Part shown: positions 40,193 to 52,053 of the stretch, in pieces
How the letters are laid out: the number at the start of each line of letters is the position of its first letter
Numbering within the stretch: position 1 is the first letter of the stretch
DNA from: Heliocidaris erythrogramma
Lineage: Eukaryota; Echinodermata; Echinoidea; Camarodonta; Echinometridae
Assembly (NCBI GenBank): GCA_025617745.1
Contig: CM046858.1
Coordinates: forward strand, 54,662,545 to 54,726,544
Length of the DNA: 64,000 bases
Direction of reading: 5' to 3'
The notes under the pieces: model-generated
Database searches by the model: none
The model's input: only the letters and a program-made list of their open reading frames with translations
Told to the model about the DNA's origin: nothing
Made by a program: the position numbers and the translations under genes

Positions 40193-40575
40193 AAAACGGG
40201 TGATGAGAATAATTTTGAAAAAGCCTAGACTAGCTCCGTCTAAAATATTATTCTTTGAAAATAAATCGTTGAGACTAAACGATTTGTTTTATTACCAGTT
40301 AGGCAGTTTAATGTATCAAGTACGAATTCATGAATTGCCTCAGGTTTTACAATCAATGCTTAAAACGAATGATGGAATACATAGGCATTCTACACGACAA
40401 TAATCTTTCTTTCATTTACCACTTCTTCGTACTCAGTTTGCCCAGAAAACATTAATCTAAACTGGGCCTTTCTATTGAAATCATCTTGATTCCAATCTAA
40501 AGCAAGCTTCCTCTCTTAAATCTTTTAGAAGAAATCTTAAACATTATCAAATTACCTCTTACAGTGTAAGTCCAT
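40193..40575 (+). pseudogene. LINE RT C-terminal fragment in copy 2
   Basis: Same fragment as in copy 1 (QKRVMRIILKKPRLAPSK, LRLNDLFYYQLGSLMYQVRI), with extra stops and a small deletion after YGIL. Confidence 0.75.
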
Positions 40576-40577
40576 AA

Positions 40578-40853
40578 CAGGGGCGTATCCAGGATTTCCC
40601 AATAGGGGGGGGGGGGGGGGCGCGCCAGGCATTATTGATCGCCGTCCTGGGGGAGGGGTCTAATGGGATGGGGTGCCCCCTCCCCTTTGGAAAATTGTTG
40701 CTTCTGAAGAAGGGCTGAGATGCAAAATAATCCTATATGTGACCAATTTTGAAGCCTATTTAATGAACAACTTTTTTTTTTCCTATTTTTTTTTACGACG
40801 GCCAATAGGGAGGGGGGGGGCGCCTGTTGCGCCACCCCCTGGATACGCCACTG
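40578..40853. mobile_element. hAT-like MITE in copy 2
   Basis: CAGGGGCGTATCCAGG to CCTGGATACGCCACTG; same position and family as 37904-38187. Confidence 0.75.
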
Positions 40854-41269
40854 CATCTGTACAGTATTTGGTTTTCTGCCTGTGTCTAAACAGAACATAA
40901 ACAAAACTTTTCCTAAGACATCTTTTTATTCATACTTAATACACATACATGTATTATTTGCCCCCACCCCCAGTCAGAAGCATTGCCCCCCCCCAGTTGC
41001 CCCCCCCAATAATTTTCGGAGTGAAAAAAAAAACAAAAGGGTGGAAAAAAAATTTTGTCCACCCTTCCCCCCCCCCCCAACATTTTCTTTTGCCCCCCAT
41101 TCCCCCCCCCCCCACACTTTAAAACTCCTGGTGCCGCCACTGGTAATAGGCTACATACGCATCAGCCACTGATGATGAGAAGCATCATAATGAAAATCAT
41201 CATTGGCAAATAAGCCTACTCCCATCCCAGGGAGCAAGCCCATATGGGGATCATGTAGGCCCAATATGG

Positions 41270-42345
41270 GTTTGCATATGGGTCCCACATGGGAATGCCC
41301 ATAAGGGCCCCATAAGATTTTGCACCCAAGACCCATGTGGGTCCCATATGGACCATCCCAGATCGCCAATATGGGTTGGGCATGGGACCCATCTGGGTAT
41401 AAATGTGGGCAATATGTGGGTAAAATATGGTCTATCCCATATGGGTATTATATGTGGGTTCCCATATGGGTCCCACATGGGAATGCCCATACGGGCCCCA
41501 TAAGATTTTGCACCCAAGACCCATGTGGGTCCCATATGGGCCATCCCAGATGGCCAATATGGGTTCGGCCTGGGGCCCAACTGGGTATAAATGTGGGAAA
41601 TATGTGGGTAAAATATGGGCTATCCCATATGGGTATTATATGTGGGTTCCCATATGGGTCCCACATGGGAATGCCCACACGTGCCCCATAAGATTTTGCA
41701 CCCAAGGCCCATGTGGGTCCCATATGGGCCTTCCCTGATCGCCAATATGGGTTCGGCCTGGGGCCCATCTGGATATAAATGTGGGCAATATGTGGGTAAA
41801 ATATGGGCTATCCCTTATGGGTCGCACACGGGAATGCCCATATGGGCCCCATAAGATTTTGCACCCAAGACCCATGTGGGTCCCATATGGGCCATCCCAG
41901 ATCGCCAATATGGGTTCGGCCTGGGGCCCATCTGGGTATAAATGTGGGCAATATGTGGGTAAAATATGGGCTATCCCATATGGGTATTATCTGTGGGTTC
42001 CCATATGGGTCCCACATGGGAATGCCCACACGGGCCCCATAAGATTTTGCACCCAAGGCCCATATGGGGCCAATAAAGGCCGTCCATATGGCTAATATGG
42101 GTTCAGCCTGGGGCCAATCTGGGTATAAATGTGGGCAATATGTTGGCAAATACTAGGCTATCCCATATGGGTCCTACCCTGGAATGCCTATATGGGGCCC
42201 CGTAGTATTTTCCACACAAGGCCCATTGGGGACCCATATGGGCCATACCCGATGGCCCATATGGGTTTAATCTGGGGTCCATCTGGGTAATATATGGGAA
42301 CAGTATGATTGATCCCATATATTGTGTTCCCCCATGGGCCCCCTC
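41270..42345. repeat. 189/161 bp tandem array rich in CCCATATGGG
   Basis: The marker GGGTCCCACATGGGAATGCC recurs at about 41280, 41469, 41658, 41819, 42008 and 42169, giving spacings of 189, 189, 161, 189 and 161 bp. The short form lacks a 28 bp piece. 189 is divisible by three, so both strands keep long but meaningless frames. Confidence 0.85.
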
Positions 42346-45300
42346 ATGGGCGCGAAATAATTTAGCAACTGAGATTTACAATAGGCCTTTTTTTGGTCTA
42401 TTCATTCGATACAAGGGGACAACTCCTAAATCGGTTTTAAGGAAAGTCATGGGGCACAAAGACTACTTGATCATGCAATCATCATCAGCCTCTCACCACA
42501 GCTATGCCAGTACAAAAACAACAACATTAAAATGAAAAATGGGGGGTACTTGAAATATAAGTTGCCGGTGACCTGCCATGCAACCTGTGTACATACATGT
42601 ATGTCACAAATAATGAGTATTGCCTGTGGAATTTTGTCTTGAAAACAGACCTGTTTGCGCGGTCAACAAATTTCTGAGCATGCCTATATATGAAGTACCC
42701 CCACCAAACTCATTCACGCTGACATGTATTCACTTATTGCTACATACCCAATAAATTTACTCCAGAGTAGTAATTAGATTATCAAAGTATATAAACATTT
42801 TTTATTATAAATATGCATCTATAAATTATATTTTCATCAAACAAGAATTTTACTTTTAAGTTGGGAATAGGCAACGACATACATGTATTTTATATTGATC
42901 TGCAAATATATTTTCACTTATTCGTACATGCCCATGAAATTTACTCCATAGCAGTAATTAGATTTCCATGAAGTACCCCATAAATCCCATTCACGCAATC
43001 ATGTATTCACTTATTTCTACATAGTTTTACCCATTAAATAGTAAGTAATCATATTTCAAAGTAAACCTTTTTAATATTAGAAATTGATACTGTGTAGTTG
43101 GTAAGGAATTAATCCAAGTCCCTCGAATAGGACTAAAAGATTTCTTTCCCCCGGTTGCTTGCTTACAAACATACGCTAACTTGCTTTCTTAGCTGTCAGG
43201 TTAAATAAATTATCAATCAATTAACCACCATAATGTTCATCTTACAAAAAGAACTGGTGATTTTTCATTTTAAGCTTGGGGATATGCAACGACATACATT
43301 ATTGAAGTGAAATAAGCTTAGGAGTCTACCATTAAAAATGATAATGGGATTTTGATGGAATCATTTCTCATACAATTCATTTTGTGACACATCACATGGT
43401 ATTGGAAGTGTGTTTAGATAGTCTGTAAGTACAATTTCTAAAGAACAGCCTTGGCAACACACTTAAAACAAACTTAAAAGAAAAACACATTGTGAAAATA
43501 ATAAATAATGGAATATTGTATTGGTTAGGTAGTTTATATCACGGCTCCTTCTCACTATTGAAAAAATATGCATCTGTTCGACTCCGGATTATAGCTTGCC
43601 ACTACATGTGTCATGGTTAAGGCGATACCCCGAAACAATTTCACACTATCCATTTTTCGCCATTAGTTCCTTCATAACGTGCAGGCTAGTGGAGTTCAGT
43701 GTCAAGCCCCATGAGTTTAGAATGTTCTTTCAGAAATGCATGTATCTTATCACAAAGAGCTGAGTAATTAATATTATAATACCCAAAGGCCCAGTTGCAG
43801 GGATGCCAACCTAAAACCGTATTCTTTGCCTATTACGCTTGGATAAGTGGTACCAAACGCTATGGACATCGGTAATTATTCAGAACATAAAAATGCTATT
43901 GTGCATCCACCTCTGTACCAGAACAACCTTTATTATCCACTCATTTCCACTAGAGCACAATGCAAATAAGCCATCCAATTTCACAGGTTTCGTTTTTGTG
44001 TACCACAGACAAAAATTTCATGCAAATCAGAGCCATGAATAGTTAAAATCAGTGGATAATAAAATGTTATGCAAGGATACAGGTGCGATGTATTATGGTA
44101 TTTTGGTGTTCCGAATTGATTATAGACATCTATAGATCTTAGTACCACCTTATGAAGCAAAAGAAAATAGAAAAAGTAAGGAATACGTTTTTTGGTTGGC
44201 ATGTCTGCAGTTGGCGAATTCATCAAATAACAGAACGGCGGTCAGAAGTAGAATGAATTGATATATATACAATAGACTTTCTCCTCCAGTTGTAATCTCT
44301 AGACCTCCTTCACCATGCATACATTAAAGATGATTAATATGCAGTATTTGTTATTACAATCACATCATGCTATCCAAACGATAAGGTTAAACAATAGTTG
44401 TTTCCATCTGGCACTTCCTCATAATTATCCAAATTACTGGTCAACATCTAATGAAGCTGCGGTTTTTGTTCATCAGTTGATTGTGCATTCCCCCATAGTT
44501 GAGATGCATACACGACCAGGGCATGTTGAAAGGAGTTTTCGCGGCCTTCATAGTATTCATAGTAAACATTTCTTCAGTTCCGAATACTGCAAACATTTTC
44601 CTGCAGGTATGGTGCCACCTTAAGAGCTTCATCCAGTTTGGATATAATCATGATATAATCTTAACACGTGCCAGAAGTCTTCTTCATTTTGTCCATCTAG
44701 AATATACGTTCATTTCTTTTTTTAGTTGTTACGTTACTGCTTATGCTGTTTCCTCGTACCGTTGTTGTTTTTCTCGTCTATTTGCTGGATCTGAAACGAC
44801 AGAGTGAGATATATGTACATGTAACAAATTTCACAAAAAATATTACACTAGCATATTTACAATATTAAACTTTTGTAGTGAAATTTGCAAATATGCTACA
44901 ATTTTTGATTACCAATGCAGATATTTTTTAAAAAGCAAATCTAAATGTTAGCTCGTTTTTTCTCTCTCCTGCCCCTCCCCTTCTCTCTCTCACTCTCTCT
45001 ATATACCACATATTCGAGACATCATGCCGTTTCCATAAAATAAAAACAATCAAAGAGAGTCGGGTCCTACCTCCCCCCCTCCCCCCCCCCCCAAAAAAAA
45101 AGGAAAAGGAAAAAAAGAAAACATATAGAAATATGGATAATACCTATTGACCCATGCAAAGGGAATGACAAGAAATATAGCAGAAAATAAAATGGTGTAT
45201 GGAATAAAGGTACAATACTGATACAGAAATAAGGGGAGGGGAGAGAAATAGAGTGCAAGAAAAGCAACTTTATAAAGATATCAAGATCATCTGTATATTT

Positions 45301-45650
45301 TGAGAATGGTAGTAATGACACAACCATTTTTCATTTATGGCAGATGTTCCTCACATGAAGCGAACAATAACATTATTATGACATTCATCTTGTCTTGAAA
45401 TTGAAGCTGCATAATTATGTGCTCGATACACACTTGCCTAGTGAAATGATTTTGATTTCTTAGCCCATATACATGGAAAGCCAGACCACTAGTTAAACCA
45501 AGGAGTTACTACACAACCCCATGGTTATAAACAGACCAGTAGGGAATGTAAACTATCACGCGGTGGGTGAACGATATGACCCAGGCATACTTCTTTCCTC
45601 TTGGGCCTTGCAACTTAAACAATGGGAGTATTAAGCTAAGGTAAACTGCG

Positions 45651-45837
45651 CTATGAACATGGCGAACAAAGAAGCGGACAAAATATACAGCTCATCATTG
45701 TACCTTCCTCAATTGCCCTGGTAGACAAAAGAACATCCCTTCATTGCTATTACATAAAAATATGTAGAACAGGTGTCACATGCATATTCACCTGTTCTGC
45801 TTATTTTACATAATAGTAATGAAGGGATGTTCATAGT
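45651..45837. mobile_element. Diverged CTATGAACATGG MITE
   Basis: CTATGAACATGGCGAACAAA...GCGGAC matches the left end of the MITE at 28258-28493. The centre is a strong hairpin (AACATCCCTTCATTGCTATT against its complement around 45809-45831). Confidence 0.7.
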
Positions 45838-46225
45838 GCTGGTATCTCAACTGAATTAACATTTCTCTATCAATTCACTCATAATAATCCCACAAAAGAC
45901 AGTCATGGACCAGAAAATGTCACTGGATGGTACATCTCAGGCTATATATGTACTTTTAAATTAATAAACAATATCAAAGAGAAAATGCAATTTAGAAAGA
46001 AATGATAAGATATACAAAGCAGCTTACCTTCAAAGAGTAGGGAGGCGGATGTGTAGTGCTTCCTTCATAAGTGGTAGCAATGGAATGCCGTTTCCTCAAA
46101 AGGTGGCGCAGGTTTGAATAGTGGACTCAACCATTTGTACTAGGGGTCAAAAGCACATGGGGGTTGGGAGGTGCTTTCATTTTCTCTTAAGCACTTCTCA
46201 CATTCTTTAGGTCTGCATAGATTAA

Positions 46226-46427
46226 TAGAGTACCGAAGTGCTGACGTCATATTCGCTCGTCGTCCAGGTTACTAGTTCACCGCGAAATCAGTCAAGCAAC
46301 GGGCTGGAGCAGGGCAAATTCAGTGTTTGGTGCCGGTGTGATCACCACGCCATTGTTCAGCACAAAATTGTTTAGAACCAGCAACCTTGACAACTTGGGC
46401 GGTATGACGTCACACTTCGGTACTCTA
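46226..46427. mobile_element. 202 bp MITE, TAGAGTACCGAAGTG termini
   Basis: TAGAGTACCGAAGTGCTGAC(GTCAT) and its complement ATGACGTCACACTTCGGTACTCTA (in part) form 24 bp inverted ends with few mismatches. The interior is non-coding. Confidence 0.8.
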
Positions 46428-46544
46428 TTACCGTTTGATAAGTTAGGGCCAGTATAATGACAACAAAATATGAATTCAGTTTGCAAATGTGTACAATGTA
46501 GATCTTTAATAGTATGCTGATATTTTTTTTTGTCAGAAGTATGT

Positions 46545-48900
46545 ACCCCTCAAGAATATGGGTTTACCCAGTTTATGATATACACATCTTACCCACATGG
46601 GTTCGCCCAGATCATTCCAATAATGATACCCACATTGGGGTTTACATATTTTAAAATATGGGTTTGCCCAGGTCATTTCAAAATGACACCCATTTGGACT
46701 TTGGAATATCATACTCATATGGACTTGCCCAGCTTACTCCCATATGAAACCCATATGGGCATTGACTTCCCCAGATGGGGTTGCCCAGCTTATTCCCTAT
46801 GCGATATCTCTATGGGCATTCATATGTCTTTCCCCAGTTGTTTGCCCTGCTTATTCCCACATGATACCCATATGGGCATTTGTTTCCCAGATGGGTTTGT
46901 CCAGCATATTCCCATGTGATATCCATGTGAGCATTCATATGTCTTTCCCAGGGTTTGGCCAGCTTACTCCCATTTATTACCCATATGGGTATTGACATAT
47001 ATATCCCATTTGGGTTTGCCTAGCTAATTCCCACGTTATACCCATGTGGACATTTGCATGTCTTTCCCATATCGGTTTGCCCAGTTTATTCCCATGTAAT
47101 ATCCATATGCGCATCTACATGTAATTTCCATATCGGTTTGCCCAGCATATTCCCATATGATACCCATATGGGTATTTACAGTTGTTTCCCTAAATGGGGT
47201 TGCCCAGCTTATTCCCATGTGATATCCATGTGGGCATTCATATGTCTTTCCCATATGGGTTTGGCCAGCTTACTCCCATTTATTACCCATATGGGTATTG
47301 ACATATATGTCCCAGACGGGCTGGCCTAGCTTACTCCCATAAAGTACCCATATGGGCATTTACATGTCATTCCCATATCGGTTTGCCCAGCATATTCCCA
47401 TATGATACCCATCTACATGTCATTCCCATATCGGTTTGCCCAGTTTATTCCCATGTTATACCCATATGGGCATTTACATGTCTTTCCCATTTGAGTTTGC
47501 CCAGTTTCTTTCCATGTAGTACCCATATGTGCATTTACATGTCATTCCCATATCGGTTTGCCCAGTTTATTCCCATGTAATACCCATATGGGCATTTACA
47601 TGTCATTCCCATATCGGTTTGCCCAGTTTCTTTCCATGTAGTACCCATATGTGCATTTACATGTCATTCCCATATCGGTTTGCCCATTTTATTCCCATAT
47701 GATACCCATTTGGGCAAATATATATGTTTCCCAGATGGGTTTGCCCAGCTTACTCCCATGTGATACCCATATGGGCATTTACATGTCTTTCCCATTTGGG
47801 TTTGCCCAGCATATTCCCATATGATACCCATATGGGCATTTACATGTCATTCCTATATCGGTTTGCCCATTTTATTCCCATATGATACCCATTTGGGCAA
47901 ATATATATGTTTCCCAGATGGGTTTGCCCAGCTTACTCCCATGTGATACCCATATGGGCATTTACATGTCTTTCCCATTTGGGTTTGCCCAGCATATTCC
48001 CATATGATACCCATATGGGCATTTACATGTCATTCCCATATCGGTTTGCCCAGTTTATTCCCATTTTATACCCATATGGGCATTTACATGCCATTCCCGT
48101 ATCGGTTTGCCCATTTTATTCCCATATGATACCCATATGGGCAAATATATATGTTTCCCAGGTGGGTTTGCCCAGCTTATTCCCATATGATACCCATGTG
48201 GGCAAATATATATGTTTCCCAGATGGGTTTGCCCAGCTTATTCCCATATAATACCCATTTTGGCAAAAATATATGTTTCCCAGATGGGTTTGCCCAGCTT
48301 ACTGCGATGTGATACCCATTTGGGCTTTTACATGTCTTTCCCATTTGGGTTTGCACAGCATATTCCCATATGGGCATTTACATGCCATTCCCATATCGGT
48401 TTGCCCATTTTATTCCCATATGATACCCATATGGGCAAATATATATGTTTCCCAGGTGGGTTTGCCCAGCTTATTCCCATATGATACCCATGTGGGCAAA
48501 TATATATGTTTCCCATTTGGGTTTGCCCAGCATATTCCCATATGATACCCATATGGGCATTTACATGTCATTCCCATATCGGTTTGCCCAGTTTATTCCC
48601 ATATGATACCCATATGGGCATTTACAAATGTTTTCCCAGATGGTTTTGCCCAGCTTATTCCCATATGATACCCATATGCGCATTTGAATATGTTTCACAG
48701 ATGGGTTTGCCCAGCTTATTCCCATATGGTACCCATATGGGCATTTACAGATGTTTCCCAGATGGGTTTGCCCAGCTTATTCCCATATGATACCCATATG
48801 GGCATTTACATGTCATTCCCATATGGGTTTTCCCAGTCTTTTCCCATATGGTTCCCATATGGGCTGGCCCAAGTAGATCTCAAAATGGGTTAACCCATAT
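46545..48900. repeat. 61 bp minisatellite, about 38 copies
   Basis: The unit is of the form GGGTTTGCCCAGCTTATTCC-CATATGATACCCATATGGGC-ATTTACATGTCATTCCCATA. Period 61 was measured directly (for example 48225 to 48286). Two variants alternate: ATTTACATGTCATTCCCATATC and AAATATATATGTTTCCCAGAT. It shares the CCCATATGGG core with the left array but has a different unit. Confidence 0.85.
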
Positions 48901-49944
48901 GGGTCCCACAAGGGATACATATGGGATTTATATGGGTTCCCTTTTGCCCAGATGGCCCAGATGGCCCGGATGATGCCCATATGGGGCCCACATGGGCCTG
49001 TTACTTGGGATGAGTGAAGAGCTAAAAACTAAACAATAAATAAATAAATGAGAAATGGGCTTGCATTTTTTTTTTGTGGTACAGTATCTTAATCTAAAAG
49101 CTAAATGCTAGTAGTTGCAGCAAGCAATAATTTCACGCGAAAATTAAAGTTAACCAAAGTTAACTGTTCATATATTGTCGTAGCTAATCTAGTAAGTTTA
49201 TGCAATCAGAAACTTGAATAACCTTTGTTAAAGAATGAAACATACGCTGAAAACCAAGCACACAGTAGACCACCAACATAGATAAGCATATAGTGGGAAC
49301 GTGTAGTATTATTGATTAGAAAAAGACCCGTCACCCGGCAGGAATGTCATGTTTATTTTGGTCATTTGTCAGCAAATATACATTTTAAAACGTGAATACA
49401 CAACGCATGCGCACTGTGCTATGCTGCATCAACAAGATTCATCAATCTATACATAGATTACTACGCACAAATCATAGATTTTGCCTAACTCTATGGCTCA
49501 AATCCATTAACAGCGCTGTAACAGCGCGAGTGTCTAACAGCGCCCTAACAGCGCTTTCTGTGCGGTCATCTTACCCGTGTTGTTAGTGGCTGATTTGTTT
49601 GTGACTTGTTAGCGCTAACAAAGCCGCTACTAACAGCGTTTCTGTGCGGCCGGCACTGTACCGGCCGCACAGAAACGTAATGTTAGTCAAATTCACTAAC
49701 AGCGCTGTTAGCCTAACATTTCAAGGCCGCACAGAAGCTAACAGTAGTGGTAATGTTTTAACAACTCACTAACGGTGCCAGGGGCACCAATAGTGACAAT
49801 GTTAGTGAATAATTTCTTGCGTGCGCTATAACTTGTCTCTCCTTTTTTTTTTAATACCAAGTACTTAAACATAGACCTAGACTAATTAAGAATGTGGCGG
49901 GTAGCGGGTGACATAAATTTTGCTGATAACGGCACGAGGAAACC

Positions 49945-50940
49945 ATGCAAGATGATCCTTTTCAGGAAGAAAATGAGCATGACTTTTTCAATTTGGAGAA
50001 AACTCGTTGTATGTTATTTAGTAATTCAATCTCATCTCTGGATGGTAATGTATTACTTCAAAACGCCACAATTAAAATGGTCGAGGAGTTAAAGTTTCTT
50101 GGTTTACTTATTGATAATAAGTTATCTTGGAAACCACAGACTGTGTATCTAAACAAATTTCTCTCTAGAAATGTTGGTATTATAAACAAATTGAAATATT
50201 TGTTTCCCTCTCATGTATTACTCTTGTTGTATTCCACCTTGGTTCTACCGTACATAACTTATGGCTTTCTTGCTTGGGGCAACTGTACTAAGTCTCAGTT
50301 GGATAGACTCAGTTATACCACAGGAGACTCAGGTATGCTGGCCACTGCTCAAGAAGCCAAGAGTGTGTTTCGCAGCTGTTACACTGGACACCAAACCGTG
50401 GAAAAAGGAAGCCAGGAAGACCAACTGTATCATACCTTGATACTCTGAAGAGGGATACCGGTCTTGAGCCTGAAGAACTAAGATCAGCAATGAGGGACAG
50501 AGGTGTTTGGATGGCCTTCGTGAATCGAGGATACCACTCGAATTAAGTAAGTAAGTAATACAAAAACGGGTGATGAGAATAATTTTGAAAAAGCCTAGAC
50601 TAGCTCCGTCTAATATATTATTCTTTGAAAATAAAGCGTTGAGACTAAACGATTTGTTTTATTACCAGTTAGGCAGTTTAGTACGAAGTACGAATTCATG
50701 AATTGCCTCAGGTTTTACAATCAATGTTTAAAACGAATGATGGAATACATAGTCATTCTACACGACAATAATCTTTCTTTCATTTACCACTTCTTCGTAC
50801 TCAGTTTGCCCAGAAAACATTAATCTACATTGGGCCCTTCTATTGAAATCATCTTGATTCAAATCTAAAGCAAGCTTCCTCTCTTAAATCTTTTAGAAGA
50901 AATCTTAAACATTATCAAATTAGCACTTACGGTGTAAGTC
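49945..50940 (+). pseudogene. LINE RT C-terminal fragment in copy 3
   Basis: The longest version of the captured LINE. NLEKTRCMLFSNSISS and VEELKFLGLLIDNKLSWKPQ are open in one frame from 49945, then YGFLAWGNCTKSQLDRLS, then interruption by the 50319-50557 insert, then RVMRIILKKPRLAPS and LRLNDLFYYQLGS. Ends within a 3' UTR. Confidence 0.8.
50319..50557 (+). mobile_element. 5'-truncated LINE of another family, ATAC duplication, (AAGT)n tail
   Basis: The insert splits CAGTTATACAAAAACGG, with ATAC on both sides (50315-50318 and 50558-50561). It encodes a C-terminal peptide containing SYLDTLKRDTGLEPEEL and DRGVWMAFVN, ends at TAA and then GTAAGTAAGTAA. The motif TLKxDTGL...ELxxAMxDRxxW is a common end of LINE ORF2 proteins. 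The tail is a tetranucleotide repeat rather than poly(A). Confidence 0.75.
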
Positions 50941-51031
50941 CATAACAACTGTACAGTATTTGGTTTTCTGCCTGTGTCTAAACAGAACATAAACAAAACC
51001 TTTCCTTCAAGACATCTTTTTAATCATACTT

Positions 51032-52053
51032 TCTTTTTTTTTTAATTGTGTGTTTTATTACAAATCAAAAAGAAATTAAAATATTCATAGATAATCAGAT
51101 TGAATGATTAAAATTAAAAAAGACAAGATTACAAATTATACATATGATCGAAAAAGGCAGCAGAATAAAGAGAGTTATTTAAAATGAGGCCTGACACTGA
51201 CCAAAACAAACAAAAACATACATTTATAAAGAGCATTCATTGGTTAAAACAAAAGACTTGAAAAAAAAACGGGCAAAGTGATGAGCAAAGGCATATGCGT
51301 CGAGGGTTGCGGAAGTAAATCAACATAAAAAATAAATGAATAAATAAATGAGAGATATTGAAATACCTGATGCATTGATAATATGTGACCCGACGCCTCA
51401 AAACCTACAATAAGTCGCCAAAATTATTTTTTTTGTTTTATATATTTTCTGAACGTAGAGATTCTCAGCTTTCCAATGGTATATCACTTGCCTTGTTTAC
51501 TCAATGATAACACCATCAAATATCACATTTAGAATCAGTATGTAACCAGCAATCAATAACTCCTATTCAGAGAAAATGGCCATTTAAGTTCGGAACAAAA
51601 GAGCGCTAAACCTTCCCTCTCTGTGTGCGCCCAAGTAAAACTGGGTATTCAAATGACCATAGCAAGCAGTATGAAGGGATTATTAGATTAGGCTGAATTT
51701 TGGCAGGCTGCTCCAGGAGGACCTATTCATTACTGACTCCAAAAATCAATTTAATACCTTTGGAGGTAAAGTAGTAATTTGGCATTGAATGAAAGTATTA
51801 CAAAAGCTCTCCAAACATTCATTAGCTCGACAGGTGGAAAAAAAGGAGTCATTTTAAAATGCCCCAAAAACATATTTCTAAGTCGAATTACGACTCACAA
51901 ACTTGAGACATGATAGAACGATAATGAAACTACCCATTTCTATCAAAAACAGAAAATCGACTGATCCAGGTAAATTTACTATTTTGGGCTGTTTGTTACG
52001 TTGTGGTCCGGGCGACTTATTGTAGGTTTTGAGGCGGCGGGTCACATATGGAA
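51032..52053 (-). mobile_element. Retroposed ~1 kb transcript end, poly(A), 10 bp target duplication
   Basis: AATCATACTT flanks both sides (51022-51031 and 52054-52063). The other copies read straight through this site. On the minus strand the insert ends with AATAAA (51054-51059 on the plus strand as TTTATT), about 12 bp before a poly(A) tract. These are hallmarks of LINE-mediated retroposition of a polyadenylated RNA. No coding frame is recognised, so the source was probably a 3' UTR or non-coding RNA that included the TIR element 51382-52048. Confidence 0.7.
51382..52048. mobile_element. 667 bp TIR element (TATGTGACCCGACGCCTC)
   Basis: Inverted ends of about 38 bp: TATGTGACCCGACGCCTCAA...AATAAGTCGCC and the complement ending at 52048. 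The interior is non-coding. The ends resemble the 305 bp MITE at 13043-13347. Confidence 0.8.

Larger units (their letters stand above)
42346..46545. other. Interior of the satellite-ended element; no gene recognised
   Basis: AT-rich unique DNA. Short frames such as 43981-44226 (-) and 44315-44623 (+) show no domain. A TC-rich tract is at 44956-45002 and a C-rich tract at 45070-45092. MITEs are at 45651-45837 and 46226-46427. A transposase could be spliced or decayed beyond recognition. Confidence 0.4.
41226..49009. mobile_element. 7.8 kb element with satellite arrays at both ends, AT duplication
   Basis: The insertion is precise. Copy 1 reads CCTACTCCCATGACTGAAGAG (38841), whereas here CCCAT is followed by CCCAGGGAGCAAGCCCATAT, and 7.8 kb later TTACTTGGG is followed by ATGAGTGAAGAG. 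AT is therefore repeated at both ends, and the termini are imperfect inverted repeats (CCCAGGGAGCAAGCCCA against CCCAAGTAACAGGCCCA). The left 1.1 kb is a 189/161 bp tandem array and the right 2.4 kb a 61 bp tandem array. Both are built around the palindrome CCCATATGGG. The roughly 4.2 kb interior (42350-46540) has no recognised gene, only short open frames and two MITEs. I know no described family that fits. Confidence 0.7.
39503..49655. mobile_element. Harbinger-like element, copy 2 (with 7.8 kb insert)
   Basis: Begins TACCGGCCGCACAGAAACG directly after CTG at 39500-39502, and ends GTGCGGCCGGCA before CTG at 49656-49658. Contains the same LINE fragment (about 39840-40575), a hAT-like MITE (40578-40853), a C-rich fragment at about 40963-41150 ending in GGTGCCGCCACTGG, and the satellite-bearing element 41226-49009. 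Confidence 0.7.

Noticed and set aside
41251-42149. Overlapping 80-120 codon frames on both strands (Met-Gly-Pro-Trp-rich)
   Set aside because: They lie in the 189/161 bp satellite. 189 is divisible by three, so frames stay open by chance on both strands; composition just reflects CCCATATGGG repeats.
46530-48893. Frames rich in Phe-Pro-Tyr-His in the 61 bp array, a possible repetitive secreted protein
   Set aside because: Period 61 rotates the frame every unit, no start or signal peptide is consistent, and both strands are open. It is satellite DNA.
46545-48900. CRISPR-like array
   Set aside because: Units are contiguous tandem repeats without unique spacers, in eukaryotic transposon-rich DNA. 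The same applies to 16549-17268.
41226-49009. CCCATATGGG as SRF CArG boxes
   Set aside because: A CArG box needs six A/T between CC and GG; here there are four. The motif is better explained as a repeat core.
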